This document shows positions 15,359-24,134 of a DNA stretch of 54,405 bases, piece after piece (the first letter of the stretch is position 1; each line of letters begins with the position of its first letter). This DNA is from Alphaproteobacteria bacterium (GTDB lineage Bacteria > Pseudomonadota > Alphaproteobacteria > Bin95), in the NCBI GenBank assembly GCA_022822125.1, contig JAJECF010000156.1, positions 1 through 54,405 on the forward strand, read 5' to 3'. Both the position numbers and the translations under genes were made by a program. The notes beneath the pieces are model-generated. The model was not told where the DNA came from. It saw nothing but the letters and a program-made list of their open reading frames with translations, and did not search any database.

Positions 15359-16380
15359 GGTCCCTCCACCGCGAGCGGCCAGCGCGGCCGGGGCCGGAAG
15401 CCGAGGCCGTCGCTCAGGCCGAGCCGGAGCCGCTCCAGCCCCGCCCAGGCGACCATCGCGGCATTGTCCGTGCAGAGGCGCGGCGGCGGCGCGGCGAAGG
15501 CGAGGCCGTGCGTCTCCGCCACCTGCCGGAGACGGGCGCGCAGGCTGCGATTGGCCGCAACGCCCCCCGCCGTGACCAGCACGCGGCCCGCGGGGCAGTC
15601 CCGCCGGAAAAGGACGGCGGCATTGGCCGTGCGGTCGGCGAGCGTGTCGGCGGCGGCGGCCTGAAAGGAAGCGGCGAGGTCTGCGATGTCCTGCCCGTCC
15701 GGCGCGGGCAGCGCTTCGACGGCCCGGCGGAGCGCCGTCTTGAGGCCGGAGAAGGAAAAGCCCGCGCCCGGCCGCCCGGCAAGCGGGCGCGGCAGGCGGA
15801 ACCGCGCCGGGTCGCCCGTCTCCGCCGCCTGTTCCACCGCCGGGCCGCCGGGATAACCCAGCCCGAGCAGCCGGGCCGCCTTGTCGAACGCCTCGCCCAG
15901 CGCGTCGTCCTCGGTCTCGCCATAGAGGCGGTAGCGCCCGACGCCCTCCACCGCCAGCAGTTGCGTGTGCCCGCCGGAGACCAGCAGCAGCAGATAGGGA
16001 AAGTCGAGCCCGTCCGTCAGCCGCGCGGTGAGCGCATGCGCCTCCAGATGGTTGACCGCGAGGAAAGGCCGGCCGCTCGCCAGCGCTATCGTCTTCGCCG
16101 TCGTCGCGCCGACCAGCAGGCCGCCGATCAGCCCCGGCCCGGCGGCGGCGGCGATGCCGTCGAGCGCCGCGAAGCCGAGGCCGGCCTCCGCCATCGTTTC
16201 GCCGACCAGCGCGTCCAGGCGGTCCAGATGGGCGCGGGCGGCGATTTCGGGCACGACGCCGCCATAGGGCGCGTGTTCGCGGGTCTGCGAAAACAGGCGC
16301 TCGGCCAGGATGCGCCGGTCGGCGTCCACCCCGGCCGCCGCCGTCTCGTCGCAGCTCGTTTCTATGCCGAGAACCCGCAT
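15355..16380 (-). CDS. tsaD: tRNA N6-adenosine threonylcarbamoyltransferase TsaD
   Basis: TsaD transfers the threonylcarbamoyl group to A37 of ANN-decoding tRNAs, together with TsaB and TsaE, which are not in the window. It has 341 residues. The N-terminus is [13 protein letters not shown], the metal-binding HxxxH is in NHLEAH, SGGHTQL and FSFSGLKTA are conserved, and [10 protein letters not shown] lies near the C-terminus. The ATG at 16380 is the first codon of the family's conserved start; a longer frame upstream is antisense to hemC. It is the first gene of the minus-strand run tsaD-gpsA-EVE-Nudix and is divergent from hemC, a classical alphaproteobacterial order. Confidence 0.97.
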   Translation of the reverse strand: MRVLGIETSCDETAAAGVDADRRILAERLFSQTREHAPYGGVVPEIAARAHLDRLDALVGETMAEAGLGFAALDGIAAAAGPGLIGGLLVGATTAKTIALASGRPFLAVNHLEAHALTARLTDGLDFPYLLLLVSGGHTQLLAVEGVGRYRLYGETEDDALGEAFDKAARLLGLGYPGGPAVEQAAETGDPARFRLPRPLAGRPGAGFSFSGLKTALRRAVEALPAPDGQDIADLAASFQAAAADTLADRTANAAVLFRRDCPAGRVLVTAGGVAANRSLRARLRQVAETHGLAFAAPPPRLCTDNAAMVAWAGLERLRLGLSDGLGFRPRPRWPLAVEGP

Positions 16381-16460
16381 GGCGGCCGGACGATACAGGC
16401 CGCAAGCCTGCGCGCAATGGCTCATTGCGCCCGGCCGCCGGACGGGGTACCCCGCCGCGT

Positions 16461-17366
16461 ATGGCACGACTCCGTCTTGGCACGCGCGGCAGCCGGCTCG
16501 CCCTCCGGCAGACGGAGCAGGCCGCCGCCGCCCTGCGGACCCGCGAGCCGGACCTGGATATCGAGATCGTCGCCATCCGCACGACCGGCGACCGGATCCG
16601 CGACCGCCGCCTGGCCGACATCGGCGGCAAGGGGCTGTTCGCCAAGGAGATCGAGGCGGCGCTGGCCGAGGGGCGGATCGACGCCGCCGTCCACTCGGCC
16701 AAGGACCTGGAGACGGAGCTGCCGGAGGGCTTCGTGCTCGCCGCCATGCTGGAGCGCGAAGATCCCCGCGACGGCCTGGCCGGCGGGGCGCCCACACTCG
16801 CCGATCTGCCGCGGGGCGCACGCATCGGCACGGCCTCGCTCCGCCGGCAGGCGCAGATGCTGGCCCTGCGCCCGGACCTTGCGCCGGCGCTCATCCGCGG
16901 CAATGTCGAGACGCGGCTGGAGCGTGTGCGCGCCGGGGAGTTCGACGCAACCTTCCTCGCCATGGCCGGGCTCGCGCGGCTCGGCATGGCGGCGCGCGCC
17001 CGGCCCCTCGCGCCGGAGGAGATGCTGCCGGCGGCCGGGCAGGGCGCTATCGCCATCGAGTGCCGCGTCGGGGACGGCGCCCTGCGCGAGCGCCTCGCCG
17101 CCATCGACCACGAACCCACCTCGCTTTGCGTGACGGCGGAGCGCGCCCTGCTCGCGGCGCTCGACGGGTCCTGCCGCACGCCCATCGCCGCCCATGCCTG
17201 CCTGCAAGACGGCGCGCTCGTGCTTCGCGGCCGGCTGCTGACGCCGGATGGCGCGGAGATGCGGGAAGTCCGTCGCGCCGGCCCTCCCGGAGACGCTTCG
17301 GCTATCGGGCTCGACGCCGGGGCGGCGCTCCGCGCCGATGCGCCGCCGGGGGCGCTGGAGGCGTGA
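16461..17366 (+). CDS. hemC: Porphobilinogen deaminase (hydroxymethylbilane synthase)
   Basis: HemC polymerises four porphobilinogens to hydroxymethylbilane in heme biosynthesis. It has 301 residues. The N-terminus is [11 protein letters not shown], the catalytic Asp82 lies in [15 protein letters not shown] contacts the substrate carboxylates, and Cys238 in LDGSCRTPI anchors the dipyrromethane cofactor. I chose the ATG at 16461 over a TTG 36 bp upstream because homology starts there. hemD starts within its stop codon (GTGA), so the two consecutive pathway enzymes are translationally coupled. Confidence 0.97.
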   Translation: MARLRLGTRGSRLALRQTEQAAAALRTREPDLDIEIVAIRTTGDRIRDRRLADIGGKGLFAKEIEAALAEGRIDAAVHSAKDLETELPEGFVLAAMLEREDPRDGLAGGAPTLADLPRGARIGTASLRRQAQMLALRPDLAPALIRGNVETRLERVRAGEFDATFLAMAGLARLGMAARARPLAPEEMLPAAGQGAIAIECRVGDGALRERLAAIDHEPTSLCVTAERALLAALDGSCRTPIAAHACLQDGALVLRGRLLTPDGAEMREVRRAGPPGDASAIGLDAGAALRADAPPGALEA

Positions 17367-18109
17367 CCCGGGCGCTCGTCACCCGGCCGCTGCCGGATGC
17401 CGGGCGCACGGCGGACGCGCTGGCGGCGCGCGGCGTGACCGCGCTGTTGGAGCCGATGCTCACGGTCGAGTTCCTGCCGATTGCCGCTCCCGACCTTGGC
17501 GATGTGCAGGCGCTGCTGTTCACCAGCGCGAACGGCGTGCGCGCCTTCGCGGCCGCCTCGCCGGGGCGCGGCCTGCCGGTATTCGCGGCCGGAGACGCCA
17601 CGGCGCGGGAGGCGCGCGCCGCGGGCTTCCTCCGGGTCGAGAGCGCCGCGGGCGATGCGCGCGCGCTGGTCCGGCTGGCGGCGGTGCGCTGCCAGCCCCC
17701 GGCGGGGCCGCTGCTGCATGCCTCGGGAGAGGCCGTGGCCGGCGATCCGGCCGGATGCCTGGCGGCGGCGGGGTTCCGGGTGCGGCGCGAGACGCTCTAT
17801 CGCACACGCGCCGCCGGGTCGCTCAGTCCGGCCCTGACAGGCGAATTGGCCGCCGGGCGTCTTGGCCTCGCCCTGTTTTTCTCTCCCCGGACGGCGGCGG
17901 TCTTTGCTAGATTGGCGCGGCGAAGCGGCGTTGGCGGGGCCTGCCGCTCCGTTCATGCCTGCGTTCTCAGCGAGGCCGTGGGCCGGGCTCTGGAAGGTGT
18001 CGCCTGGCGCGAGGTCCGGGTCGCCGACCGGCCGGATCACGAGGCGATGATGACGGAAGTGGACCGTATCCTGGAGACAATCGCCGTCGCCGGCGAAGGG
18101 CGGCCATGA
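17363..18109 (+). CDS. hemD: Uroporphyrinogen-III synthase
   Basis: HemD cyclises hydroxymethylbilane with inversion of ring D. The 248-residue sequence is poorly conserved, as is normal for the family, but shows the opening LVTRPLPDA, LLFTSANGVRAF in the first domain and LFFSPRTAAVF in the second, separated by the expected two-domain spacing. The GTG start at 17363 overlaps hemC. The stop overlaps the next gene by ATGA at 18106-18109. Position between hemC and the mitofilin-like/hemY pair confirms the call. Confidence 0.93.
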   Translation: MTRALVTRPLPDAGRTADALAARGVTALLEPMLTVEFLPIAAPDLGDVQALLFTSANGVRAFAAASPGRGLPVFAAGDATAREARAAGFLRVESAAGDARALVRLAAVRCQPPAGPLLHASGEAVAGDPAGCLAAAGFRVRRETLYRTRAAGSLSPALTGELAAGRLGLALFFSPRTAAVFARLARRSGVGGACRSVHACVLSEAVGRALEGVAWREVRVADRPDHEAMMTEVDRILETIAVAGEGRP

Positions 18110-19242
18110 CGGATCGACCGGGAGACGAGGCGGAGCCGATAGAGGTGGTTGCCGACGACCGCTCGGCGCCGGAGACCAGGGCGGCAGCCGGCCGGCGCAA
18201 GCGGTTGCTCCTGCTGCTCTGGCTGCTGCCGGCGGCGCTCATCCTCGCCGCCGCTTACCTGGTCGCCGCGCAGCCTGAGCGCCTTGCCGCGTTCCTCGCC
18301 GGCAAGCCGCCGGACATGGCGACCGCCGCCGATATCGAACGCCTTGCCGACCGCCTGTCGAAGGCGGAGGCGGCGGCCCGGGCGCAGGCCGAGGCTCAGG
18401 CGGCCGCAGCAACGGCCGACCGGGAGGCGTTGGAGCGGCGGCTGGATGTCCGGCTGGACACTCTGGAAGACCGGATCACCGCGCTCGAAGGGGCGAAGCC
18501 GGTCGTCGATCCGGCCCTCGCTGCGGAGGTCGCCGGCCTCAAGCAGGGGCTCGCCGCATTGGAGGCCCGGCCCGCAGGCGAGGACGCGGCTGGCCCGGCT
18601 TGGGACCCGGCGCCGCTCGAGGCGGCGGTGGCGGCGCTGGAGCACCGGCTGGCGGGGCTTGAGGCGCGCGACGGGACGACCGAGGCCGGCGCGGCGGCTG
18701 ACAGGGCGCTTGCGGAACTCGCCGCGCTGCGCGATGCGGTTGCGGGCCTGGCGCGCGAGGAGGGCGGCGCGGTCAAGCTCGCTGCGGCGCGCCTGCGCTT
18801 CGCCGTGGATTCCGGCGCGCCGTTCAATGAGGAGCTGGAAGCGCTCAGGGCGGCCGGCGGCCCCGGCTTCGGCGCCTGGACGGCGCGCGCCGAGCAGGGC
18901 CTGCCGACAAAGGCTGCACTGGCGCGGCAATTCAAGGAACTGGCCCGCGCCCGCACCGTCCGGCCGGACGGTGCGACGGGGACGCCCTGGCTCGACGATG
19001 TGATCGGGCGGCTTTCCGATGTCGTGAGCGTGCGCCGGGTGGCTACGGATTTGCCGGGCGACGGCGCCGATGCGGCGCTCGGGCGGGCGGAGGCGCATAT
19101 CGAGCAAGGCGATCTGGCCGCCGCGGTCGCGGAGCTCGGCGGCGATCTGCCGCCGCCCTTCGAGGGTTGGCGGCTCGCCGCCCGCGCCCGGCTGGCGGCC
19201 GATGCCGAGCTGGAGGCGTTCACCGCCAGGGACGGCGGATGA
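18106..19242 (+). CDS. Mitofilin-family (COG4223-like) inner-membrane protein
   Basis: This 378-residue protein has a short cytoplasmic N-terminus and one membrane anchor at about 33-55 (LLLLLWLLPAALILAAAYLV). A long Ala/Glu/Arg-rich coiled coil follows (about 75-230), then a C-terminal helical domain with GTPWLDDVIGRLSDVVSVRR. This is the organisation of alphaproteobacterial homologues of the mitochondrial inner-membrane organiser Mic60, which shape intracytoplasmic membranes and sit between hemD and hemY. It overlaps both neighbours by ATGA. Its contribution to heme synthesis, if any, is indirect. Confidence 0.88.
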   Translation: MTDRPGDEAEPIEVVADDRSAPETRAAAGRRKRLLLLLWLLPAALILAAAYLVAAQPERLAAFLAGKPPDMATAADIERLADRLSKAEAAARAQAEAQAAAATADREALERRLDVRLDTLEDRITALEGAKPVVDPALAAEVAGLKQGLAALEARPAGEDAAGPAWDPAPLEAAVAALEHRLAGLEARDGTTEAGAAADRALAELAALRDAVAGLAREEGGAVKLAAARLRFAVDSGAPFNEELEALRAAGGPGFGAWTARAEQGLPTKAALARQFKELARARTVRPDGATGTPWLDDVIGRLSDVVSVRRVATDLPGDGADAALGRAEAHIEQGDLAAAVAELGGDLPPPFEGWRLAARARLAADAELEAFTARDGG

Positions 19243-20633
19243 TCCGCCTGCTCTGGACGCTGCTCAAGATCGGGCTCGTCGTCGCCGCGGCCGTGTGGCT
19301 GGCGCAGATGCGGGGCGATGTCGAAATCCGCCTGGGCGATTTCATCGTCGAGGCTCCGGCGGGCGCGCCTCTGGTGGCGCTTCTCTTTATCGTCCTGCTG
19401 GCGGCCTTCGTTTACCGGCTCTGGCTGGCGCTGCGCCGCGCGCCGCAGGCCATGCGCTTCGGGCGGGCGGGGCGGCGGCGCGAGCGGGGATACCGGGCGC
19501 TGAGCCTCGGCATGGTGGCGGTCGCGGCCGGCGCCGGCGACGAAGCCAAACGCCGCGCCCGCGAAGCTGACCGGCTGCTCGACGGCGCGCCGCTCACCCT
19601 GCTGCTTGCGGCGCAGGCGGCGCAGCTTGACGGTGACGACGACGCGGCCCGGCGGTTCTTCCAGGCGATGGTGGACGAGCCGGAGACCAGCCTGCTCGGC
19701 CTGCGCGGGCTGATGGCGCAGGCCGACCGCGCCGGCGACCGGGCCGGGGCGCTGGCGATCGCGGCCCGCGCGCAGAAGGAGCGGCCCGGTACGCCCTGGG
19801 TCCTGGAAGCGCTGTTCGACCTGCGCACGGCCGATGGCGACTGGGACGGCGCGTCGGCGGCGCTGGAGGCGCTGGCCGGCAGGAAACTCGTGCGGGGCGA
19901 GGATCTGAGGCGCCGGCGCGCGGTTGTCGCCGTGGAGCGCGCGCGCCTCGCCGAGGAACGCGGAGACAAGGCCGCGGCCCTGAGCCAAGCCCGCGCAGCG
20001 TGGAAGCTCGAACCCGCCCTGCCTGCGGCGGCGGCGCAAATGGTGCGCCTGGAAGGCGCGGCCGGTCACGGCAGCCGGGCGGAGAAGATTTTTCGCGACG
20101 GCTGGACCAAGGCGCCCCACCCGATGCTGGCCGAAGCGCTGGAGGCGTTGTGGAGCCGTCTGACGCCGGCCGTGCGCTTTACTCAGGGCCAGCGCCTGCT
20201 GAAAGGCGATGCCGCGCAGCCGGAGACGCGCGCGCTGCTCGCCGACCTGGCGCTCGCCGCCGGACAGCAGGCGGAAGCCCGCAGGCTGGTCGAGCCGCTT
20301 GCGGGCGAGGGCGCCCCGGCGCGCTTCTGCCGCCAGATGGCCGGCATTGCGCTGGCCGACGGCGACATGGACGGGGCGCGGGCCTGGCTGGCGCGGGCGC
20401 GGCTGGCCCCGGGCGACCCGGCCTGGTTCTGCCGGGCGTGCGGCGCCATGAGCGCCGAATGGCGCGGCGCTTGTCCCGAATGCGGTGTTTTCGATAGTCT
20501 GGAGTGGCGGCCGCCGGCCCCGCCGGCGCCCGGCCAGGCGGCCGCTATCGCCGCCATCGAGCAGGAACTCGCGACAGAGGATGCGGCGCTCGTCGCCGCT
20601 CCACCCCGAACGGACGCAGCCAGAGAGGCCTGA
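19239..20633 (+). CDS. hemY: HemY-like TPR membrane protein with C-terminal zinc ribbon
   Basis: This 464-residue protein has two N-terminal membrane segments (LLWTLLKIGLVVAAAVWLA and LVALLFIVLLAAFVYRLWLAL), the HemY_N layout, then tetratricopeptide-like helices up to about residue 390. Cysteines 398, 401, 412 and 415 (CRAC/CPEC) form a rubredoxin-like metal knuckle, followed by FDSLEWR and a low-complexity tail. The knuckle resembles that of LapB/YciM. HemY proteins of this type are not protoporphyrinogen oxidases; they are associated with late heme synthesis. The start overlaps the previous stop (ATGA at 19239-19242). Confidence 0.9.
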   Translation: MIRLLWTLLKIGLVVAAAVWLAQMRGDVEIRLGDFIVEAPAGAPLVALLFIVLLAAFVYRLWLALRRAPQAMRFGRAGRRRERGYRALSLGMVAVAAGAGDEAKRRAREADRLLDGAPLTLLLAAQAAQLDGDDDAARRFFQAMVDEPETSLLGLRGLMAQADRAGDRAGALAIAARAQKERPGTPWVLEALFDLRTADGDWDGASAALEALAGRKLVRGEDLRRRRAVVAVERARLAEERGDKAAALSQARAAWKLEPALPAAAAQMVRLEGAAGHGSRAEKIFRDGWTKAPHPMLAEALEALWSRLTPAVRFTQGQRLLKGDAAQPETRALLADLALAAGQQAEARRLVEPLAGEGAPARFCRQMAGIALADGDMDGARAWLARARLAPGDPAWFCRACGAMSAEWRGACPECGVFDSLEWRPPAPPAPGQAAAIAAIEQELATEDAALVAAPPRTDAAREA

Positions 20634-20639
20634 GACCCC

Positions 20640-21809
20640 ATGCCCATCGTCAATTCCATCGCCGCCGACCATGAGCAGCTGACCGAGTGGCGGCGCGACC
20701 TCCACATGCATCCCGAACTCGGTTACGAGGAGCACCGGACCTCGGACCTGGTCGCCGAACGCCTGCAGAGCTGGGGCGTCGAGGTGACGCGGAATATCGC
20801 CGGCACCGGGCTGGTCGGCGTCATCCGGGGCAACGGGTCCTCCGGGCGCGCCATCGGCCTGCGGGCCGATATGGACTGCCTGGCGATGGACGAGGAGAAC
20901 GACTCGCCCTGGAAATCGGCCCATCCAGGACGGATGCACGCCTGCGGGCATGACGGCCACACGACGATGTTGCTCGGCGCGGCCAAATATCTGGCCGAGA
21001 CGCGCAATTTCGACGGCACCGTGCATGTCATCTTCCAGCCGGCGGAGGAAGGCGGCGCCGGCGGGCTCAAAATGGTCGAGGAGGGGCTGTTCGAGCGCTT
21101 CCCCTGCGACGAGGTCTATGGCCTGCACAATGCGCCCATGCTTCCGGCCGGCACCATCGGCGTCGTCCCGGGCCCGATGATGGCGGCGGCCGACCGGTTC
21201 GAGCTGACCGTCCAGGGCAAGGGCGGGCATGCCGCCATGCCGCATCTCTCCATCGATCCGGTCGCCATCGGCGCGCAGATCGTCTCGACATGGCAGACCC
21301 TGGTGTCGCGCACCGCCGACCCGATCAAGTCCGCCGTCATCAGCACGACCATGTTCCACGCCGGCACCGCCTTCAATGTCATTCCGGACACCGCCTCGCT
21401 CTGCGGCACGGTGCGGACCTTCGATCCGGATGTCCGCGACGCCATGGAGGCCGGCATGACGCGCATCGCCGAAGCCGTGGCGGCCGCGATGGGCGGAAGC
21501 GCGGACTTCGGCTATGAGCGCGGCTATCCGCCGACCGTCAACCATGAGCGCGAGACCGGCTTCGCCGCCGCCGCCGCCGCCGCCACTGTGGGCGAGGCGA
21601 AGGTGGACGACTCCGTGGCGCCGGTGATGGGCGGCGAGGATTTCTCCTATATGCTGCTGGAGCGGCCGGGCGCCTATGTGTGGCTCGGCGGCGGCGTGAC
21701 GGGTGACGACCCGGGGCTTCACCACCCCCGCTACGACTTCAACGACGAGGTGCTGCCGATCGGGTCGAGCTATTTCGCCAATCTGGTCGAGATGCGCCTC
21801 GCCCGCTGA
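20640..21809 (+). CDS. M20 family metallopeptidase / amidohydrolase (hippurate-hydrolase-like)
   Basis: This 389-residue zinc-dependent amidohydrolase belongs to the M20D/IAA-amino-acid hydrolase group. Features in order are the RRDLHMHPELGYEE start, GLRADMDCLAM, the metal-binding Cys/His in HACGHDGHTTMLLG, FQPAEEGGAGG with the catalytic Glu, the dimerisation segment GKGGHAAMPH, and APVMGGEDFSYM near the end. Such enzymes release an amino acid from N-acyl or N-aroyl conjugates. The acyl group cannot be predicted. It begins 6 bp after hemY, probably by proximity rather than function, and is followed by the YgiB-like gene. Confidence 0.93.
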   Translation: MPIVNSIAADHEQLTEWRRDLHMHPELGYEEHRTSDLVAERLQSWGVEVTRNIAGTGLVGVIRGNGSSGRAIGLRADMDCLAMDEENDSPWKSAHPGRMHACGHDGHTTMLLGAAKYLAETRNFDGTVHVIFQPAEEGGAGGLKMVEEGLFERFPCDEVYGLHNAPMLPAGTIGVVPGPMMAAADRFELTVQGKGGHAAMPHLSIDPVAIGAQIVSTWQTLVSRTADPIKSAVISTTMFHAGTAFNVIPDTASLCGTVRTFDPDVRDAMEAGMTRIAEAVAAAMGGSADFGYERGYPPTVNHERETGFAAAAAAATVGEAKVDDSVAPVMGGEDFSYMLLERPGAYVWLGGGVTGDDPGLHHPRYDFNDEVLPIGSSYFANLVEMRLAR

Positions 21810-21837
21810 GCCCCTTTCGCGAAAGGAGGGCCTTGCC

Positions 21838-22374
21838 ATGAAACGCTCGAGCCGGATCGCCCTGGTGATGATGGGCACTTCGGCGCTCACATTGACCGCC
21901 TGCGGGGAGCCGAAGACGGACGCGGCGATCTTCGAGACGGTGGAGCAATGCGTCGCCGAGCAGGGCCTCACGGCGGAGCAGTGCTACGGCGAGTTCGACG
22001 CGGCGAAGGCGCAGCATGCCGAGGTTGCGCCCAAATACATGTCGCAGGCCGATTGCGAGGCCGATTTCGGCCCCGAGGGCTGCGAGGTCTCCCCGTATCG
22101 GACCAATTCGGGCGGCAGCGTGTTCATGCCCCTCATGGCGGGTTTCATGATGGGGCAGATGATGGGCGGCCGCGCCCACACGCAGCCGCTTTACCGCTCG
22201 CGGGACGACAGCAAGAACTTCCGCACGGCGAACAACCGCTCCGTCGGCGGCGCGGTCGGGCGCACGCAGGTTTCGGAACGCGCCGCCGGGCGCCCGGCGC
22301 AGAAGCTCTATACGCAACAGCGCGGCGGCTTCGGCGCGCGGGCGCGCGCTACCGGGTTCCGCGCCGGCGCCTGA
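21838..22374 (+). CDS. DUF1190 (YgiB-like) lipoprotein
   Basis: This 178-residue exported protein has a signal peptide ending in the lipobox LTAC (Cys at about 21). The mature part has the DUF1190 pattern: several conserved cysteines (EQCVAEQG, AEQCYGEFD, ADCEADFGPEGCE), followed by a Met/Gly-rich hydrophobic stretch (MPLMAGFMMGQMMGG) and a basic, Gly/Arg-rich tail. In enterobacteria ygiB is paired with ygiC, exactly as here; the function is unknown. AAAGGAGGG precedes the ATG at 21838. The stop overlaps the next start by one base (TGATG). Confidence 0.85.
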   Translation: MKRSSRIALVMMGTSALTLTACGEPKTDAAIFETVEQCVAEQGLTAEQCYGEFDAAKAQHAEVAPKYMSQADCEADFGPEGCEVSPYRTNSGGSVFMPLMAGFMMGQMMGGRAHTQPLYRSRDDSKNFRTANNRSVGGAVGRTQVSERAAGRPAQKLYTQQRGGFGARARATGFRAGA

Positions 22375-23534
22375 TGGAGCGCCTGTCGGTCAGGCCGCGC
22401 GACAATTGGCGCGAGGTCGCGGAGGAGCACGGCTTCACCTTCCACACCCCCGATGGCGAGCGCTATTGGGACGAGGCCCACGCCTACCGCTTCACCCTCC
22501 GGGAAATCGAGGATGACCTCGAAGAGCCGGCGGAAGAACTGGAGCAGATGTGCTTCGAGGTCGTGGAGCACGCCGTGGCCGACGAGGAGGCGCTGCAGCG
22601 GCTTGCGATCCCGGAGATGTTCTGGGGCTATGTCGCGGAAAGCTGGCGGAACCGCGAGCGCAATCTCTACGGGCGCATGGACTTCCGCTATGACGGAGAC
22701 GGCCCGGCGAAGCTCTACGAATACAATGCCGACACGCCGACGGCGCTGTATGAAAGCGCCATTTTCCAGTGGGTGTGGCTGGAGCAGGCGATGGAGCAGG
22801 GCCTGATCCCGGACGGCGCGGACCAGTTCAACTCCCTGCATGAGCGGCTGATCGGCGCGTTCGGGCGCTTCGGCATCGACGGGCCGCTGCATCTCGCCTG
22901 CGCGCGCGATTCCGACGAGGACCTCGGCACCGTAGAATATCTGGAGGACTGCGCCCGGCAGGCCGGCCTCGCCACCCGGCGCCTGTTCATCGAGGATATC
23001 GGCCTTGCCGAAGACGGGCGCTTCACCGACCTCGACGACGACCCGGTCCGCTGGATATTCAAGCTCTATCCCTGGGAATGGCTGATGGACGAGGAGTTCG
23101 GCAGCCGCATTCCGGGCTCGGGCGCCCAGTTCATCGAACCCGGCTGGAAGGCTGTGCTCTCCAACAAGGGCCTGCTGGCGCTGCTCTGGGAGAGGTTCGA
23201 GGGCCATCCGAACCTGCTGCCGACCTTCTTCGAGGACGACCCGAAGGCGGCGTCTCTCGGCGGGCGCCATGTCCGCAAGCCGCTGCTCTCCCGCGAAGGC
23301 GCGAACATCGCCTTCGTCGAGAACGGGCGCGCGGCCGAGGGCCTCGACGGGCCTTATGGCGCCGAAGGATTCGTGCGCCAGGCGCTGGCGCCGCTGCCGT
23401 CCTTCGACGGCCGGCGGCCGATGTGCGGGGTCTGGCTGGTGGCGAGCGAGCCGGCCGGAATGTGCATCCGTGAGGACGAAGGCGCCATCACCACCGACGA
23501 CGCCTGCTTCGTCCCGCATTTCATCCTGGATTGA
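22374..23534 (+). CDS. Glutathionylspermidine synthase-family ATP-grasp protein (YgiC-like)
   Basis: This 386-residue protein matches the C-terminal synthetase part of glutathionylspermidine synthases and YgiC/YjfC. Visible landmarks are RMDFRYDG, KLYEYNADTPTALYES, EYLEDCA, WIFKLYPWEWLMDEEFG, LSNKGLLALLW and KPLLSREGANI, together with a late FVPHFI. The ATP-grasp residues are present, but the amidase domain of E. coli Gss is absent, so it should only ligate, to an unknown amine or peptide. It is translationally coupled to the YgiB-like lipoprotein gene. Whether the lipoprotein is its partner is unproven. Confidence 0.9.
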   Translation: MERLSVRPRDNWREVAEEHGFTFHTPDGERYWDEAHAYRFTLREIEDDLEEPAEELEQMCFEVVEHAVADEEALQRLAIPEMFWGYVAESWRNRERNLYGRMDFRYDGDGPAKLYEYNADTPTALYESAIFQWVWLEQAMEQGLIPDGADQFNSLHERLIGAFGRFGIDGPLHLACARDSDEDLGTVEYLEDCARQAGLATRRLFIEDIGLAEDGRFTDLDDDPVRWIFKLYPWEWLMDEEFGSRIPGSGAQFIEPGWKAVLSNKGLLALLWERFEGHPNLLPTFFEDDPKAASLGGRHVRKPLLSREGANIAFVENGRAAEGLDGPYGAEGFVRQALAPLPSFDGRRPMCGVWLVASEPAGMCIREDEGAITTDDACFVPHFILD

Positions 23535-23553
23535 GGCGCGGAGGCCCGGCCGT

Positions 23554-23617
23554 CCCCTTCGACAAGCTCAGGACAGGCTCTCGATACGCGGCTGACGCCG
23601 CTACTCGGGATGAGGAC
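23554..23617. repeat. Dispersed palindromic repeat (CTCATCCCGAGTAGC family)
   Basis: CCCTTCGACAAGCTCAGGAC is followed by CTCGATACGCGGCTGACGCC and GCTACTCGGGATGAGGAC. It is the reverse orientation of the copy at 10621-10689. It lies at the 3' end of the mrr fragment and may have contributed to its truncation. Confidence 0.75.
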
Positions 23618-23804
23618 ATTGTCCGCCGCAGCATGCGCCACTATTCGGGGGGTGAGCGCCCCGGGTCCTTTCCAACAGGTCATCGGGCGTCAGCCCTTCG
23701 GCGGCGGCGACGCGCGCGCATGCTTCCGCGATCTGAACATCGCTCCCGTCCGACAATGCCTTGAGGACGGGGAGCATCAGCGACTGGAAATCAGGAACGG
23801 GCAT
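23601..23804 (-). pseudogene. Truncated Mrr restriction-system protein (N-terminal fragment)
   Basis: The frame opens with MPVPDFQSLMLPVLKALSDG and continues with VQIAEACARVAAAEGLTPDDL, the winged-helix Mrr_N domain found at the start of Mrr-type methyl-directed restriction endonucleases. After about residue 46 the family sequence is lost and 20 unrelated residues lead to a stop next to a dispersed palindromic repeat. The whole nuclease domain is missing, so this is a relic. It starts 13 bp after higA with AAGGAG as ribosome site, so it may still be transcribed with higBA. Confidence 0.72.
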
Positions 23805-23817
23805 GGCCTACTGCTCC

Positions 23818-24123
23818 TTACGCTGCCGATTGCCGGGGTGTCACCTTCTCGTCGATCTCGCGGCCTGCCACAATCTCGGCCTGGCGAAGCTCCCAAGTCT
23901 TTTGCAGGTTCATCCAGAGTTGCGGCGTCGTTCCGAAATAGCGCGCGAGCCGCAGCGCGGTGTCGGCGCTCACGCCGCGTTGACCGTTGAGGATCATCGT
24001 CACCCGGTTCACCGGCACGCCCAGCGCCTTCGACAGCGCATTGGCGGACAGCCCCAGCTCGTCAAGTTCGTCGCGCAGGACCTCGCCCGGATGGACCGGC
24101 CTCATTCTGTTCTTTGCGTTCAT
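23818..24123 (-). CDS. higA: HigA family addiction-module antitoxin
   Basis: This 101-residue helix-turn-helix antitoxin has the family start RPVHPGEVLRDEL, then ALSKALGVPVNRVTMILNG, followed by RGVSADTALRLARYFGT and WMNLQKTWELR. It would bind and neutralise the HigB toxin encoded just upstream and repress the pair's promoter. The order toxin-then-antitoxin, with 11 bp between them, is typical of higBA. It appears intact, unlike the related remnant at 2362-2609. The downstream mrr fragment suggests that the module once sat with a restriction gene in a defence cluster. Confidence 0.93.
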   Translation of the reverse strand: MNAKNRMRPVHPGEVLRDELDELGLSANALSKALGVPVNRVTMILNGQRGVSADTALRLARYFGTTPQLWMNLQKTWELRQAEIVAGREIDEKVTPRQSAA

Positions 24124-24134
24124 GTCAGATGCCT

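Noticed and set aside
19239..20633. Naming the HemY-like gene as protoporphyrinogen oxidase
   Set aside because: It has membrane helices, TPRs and a zinc knuckle but no FAD-binding domain; the name coincidence concerns a different protein.
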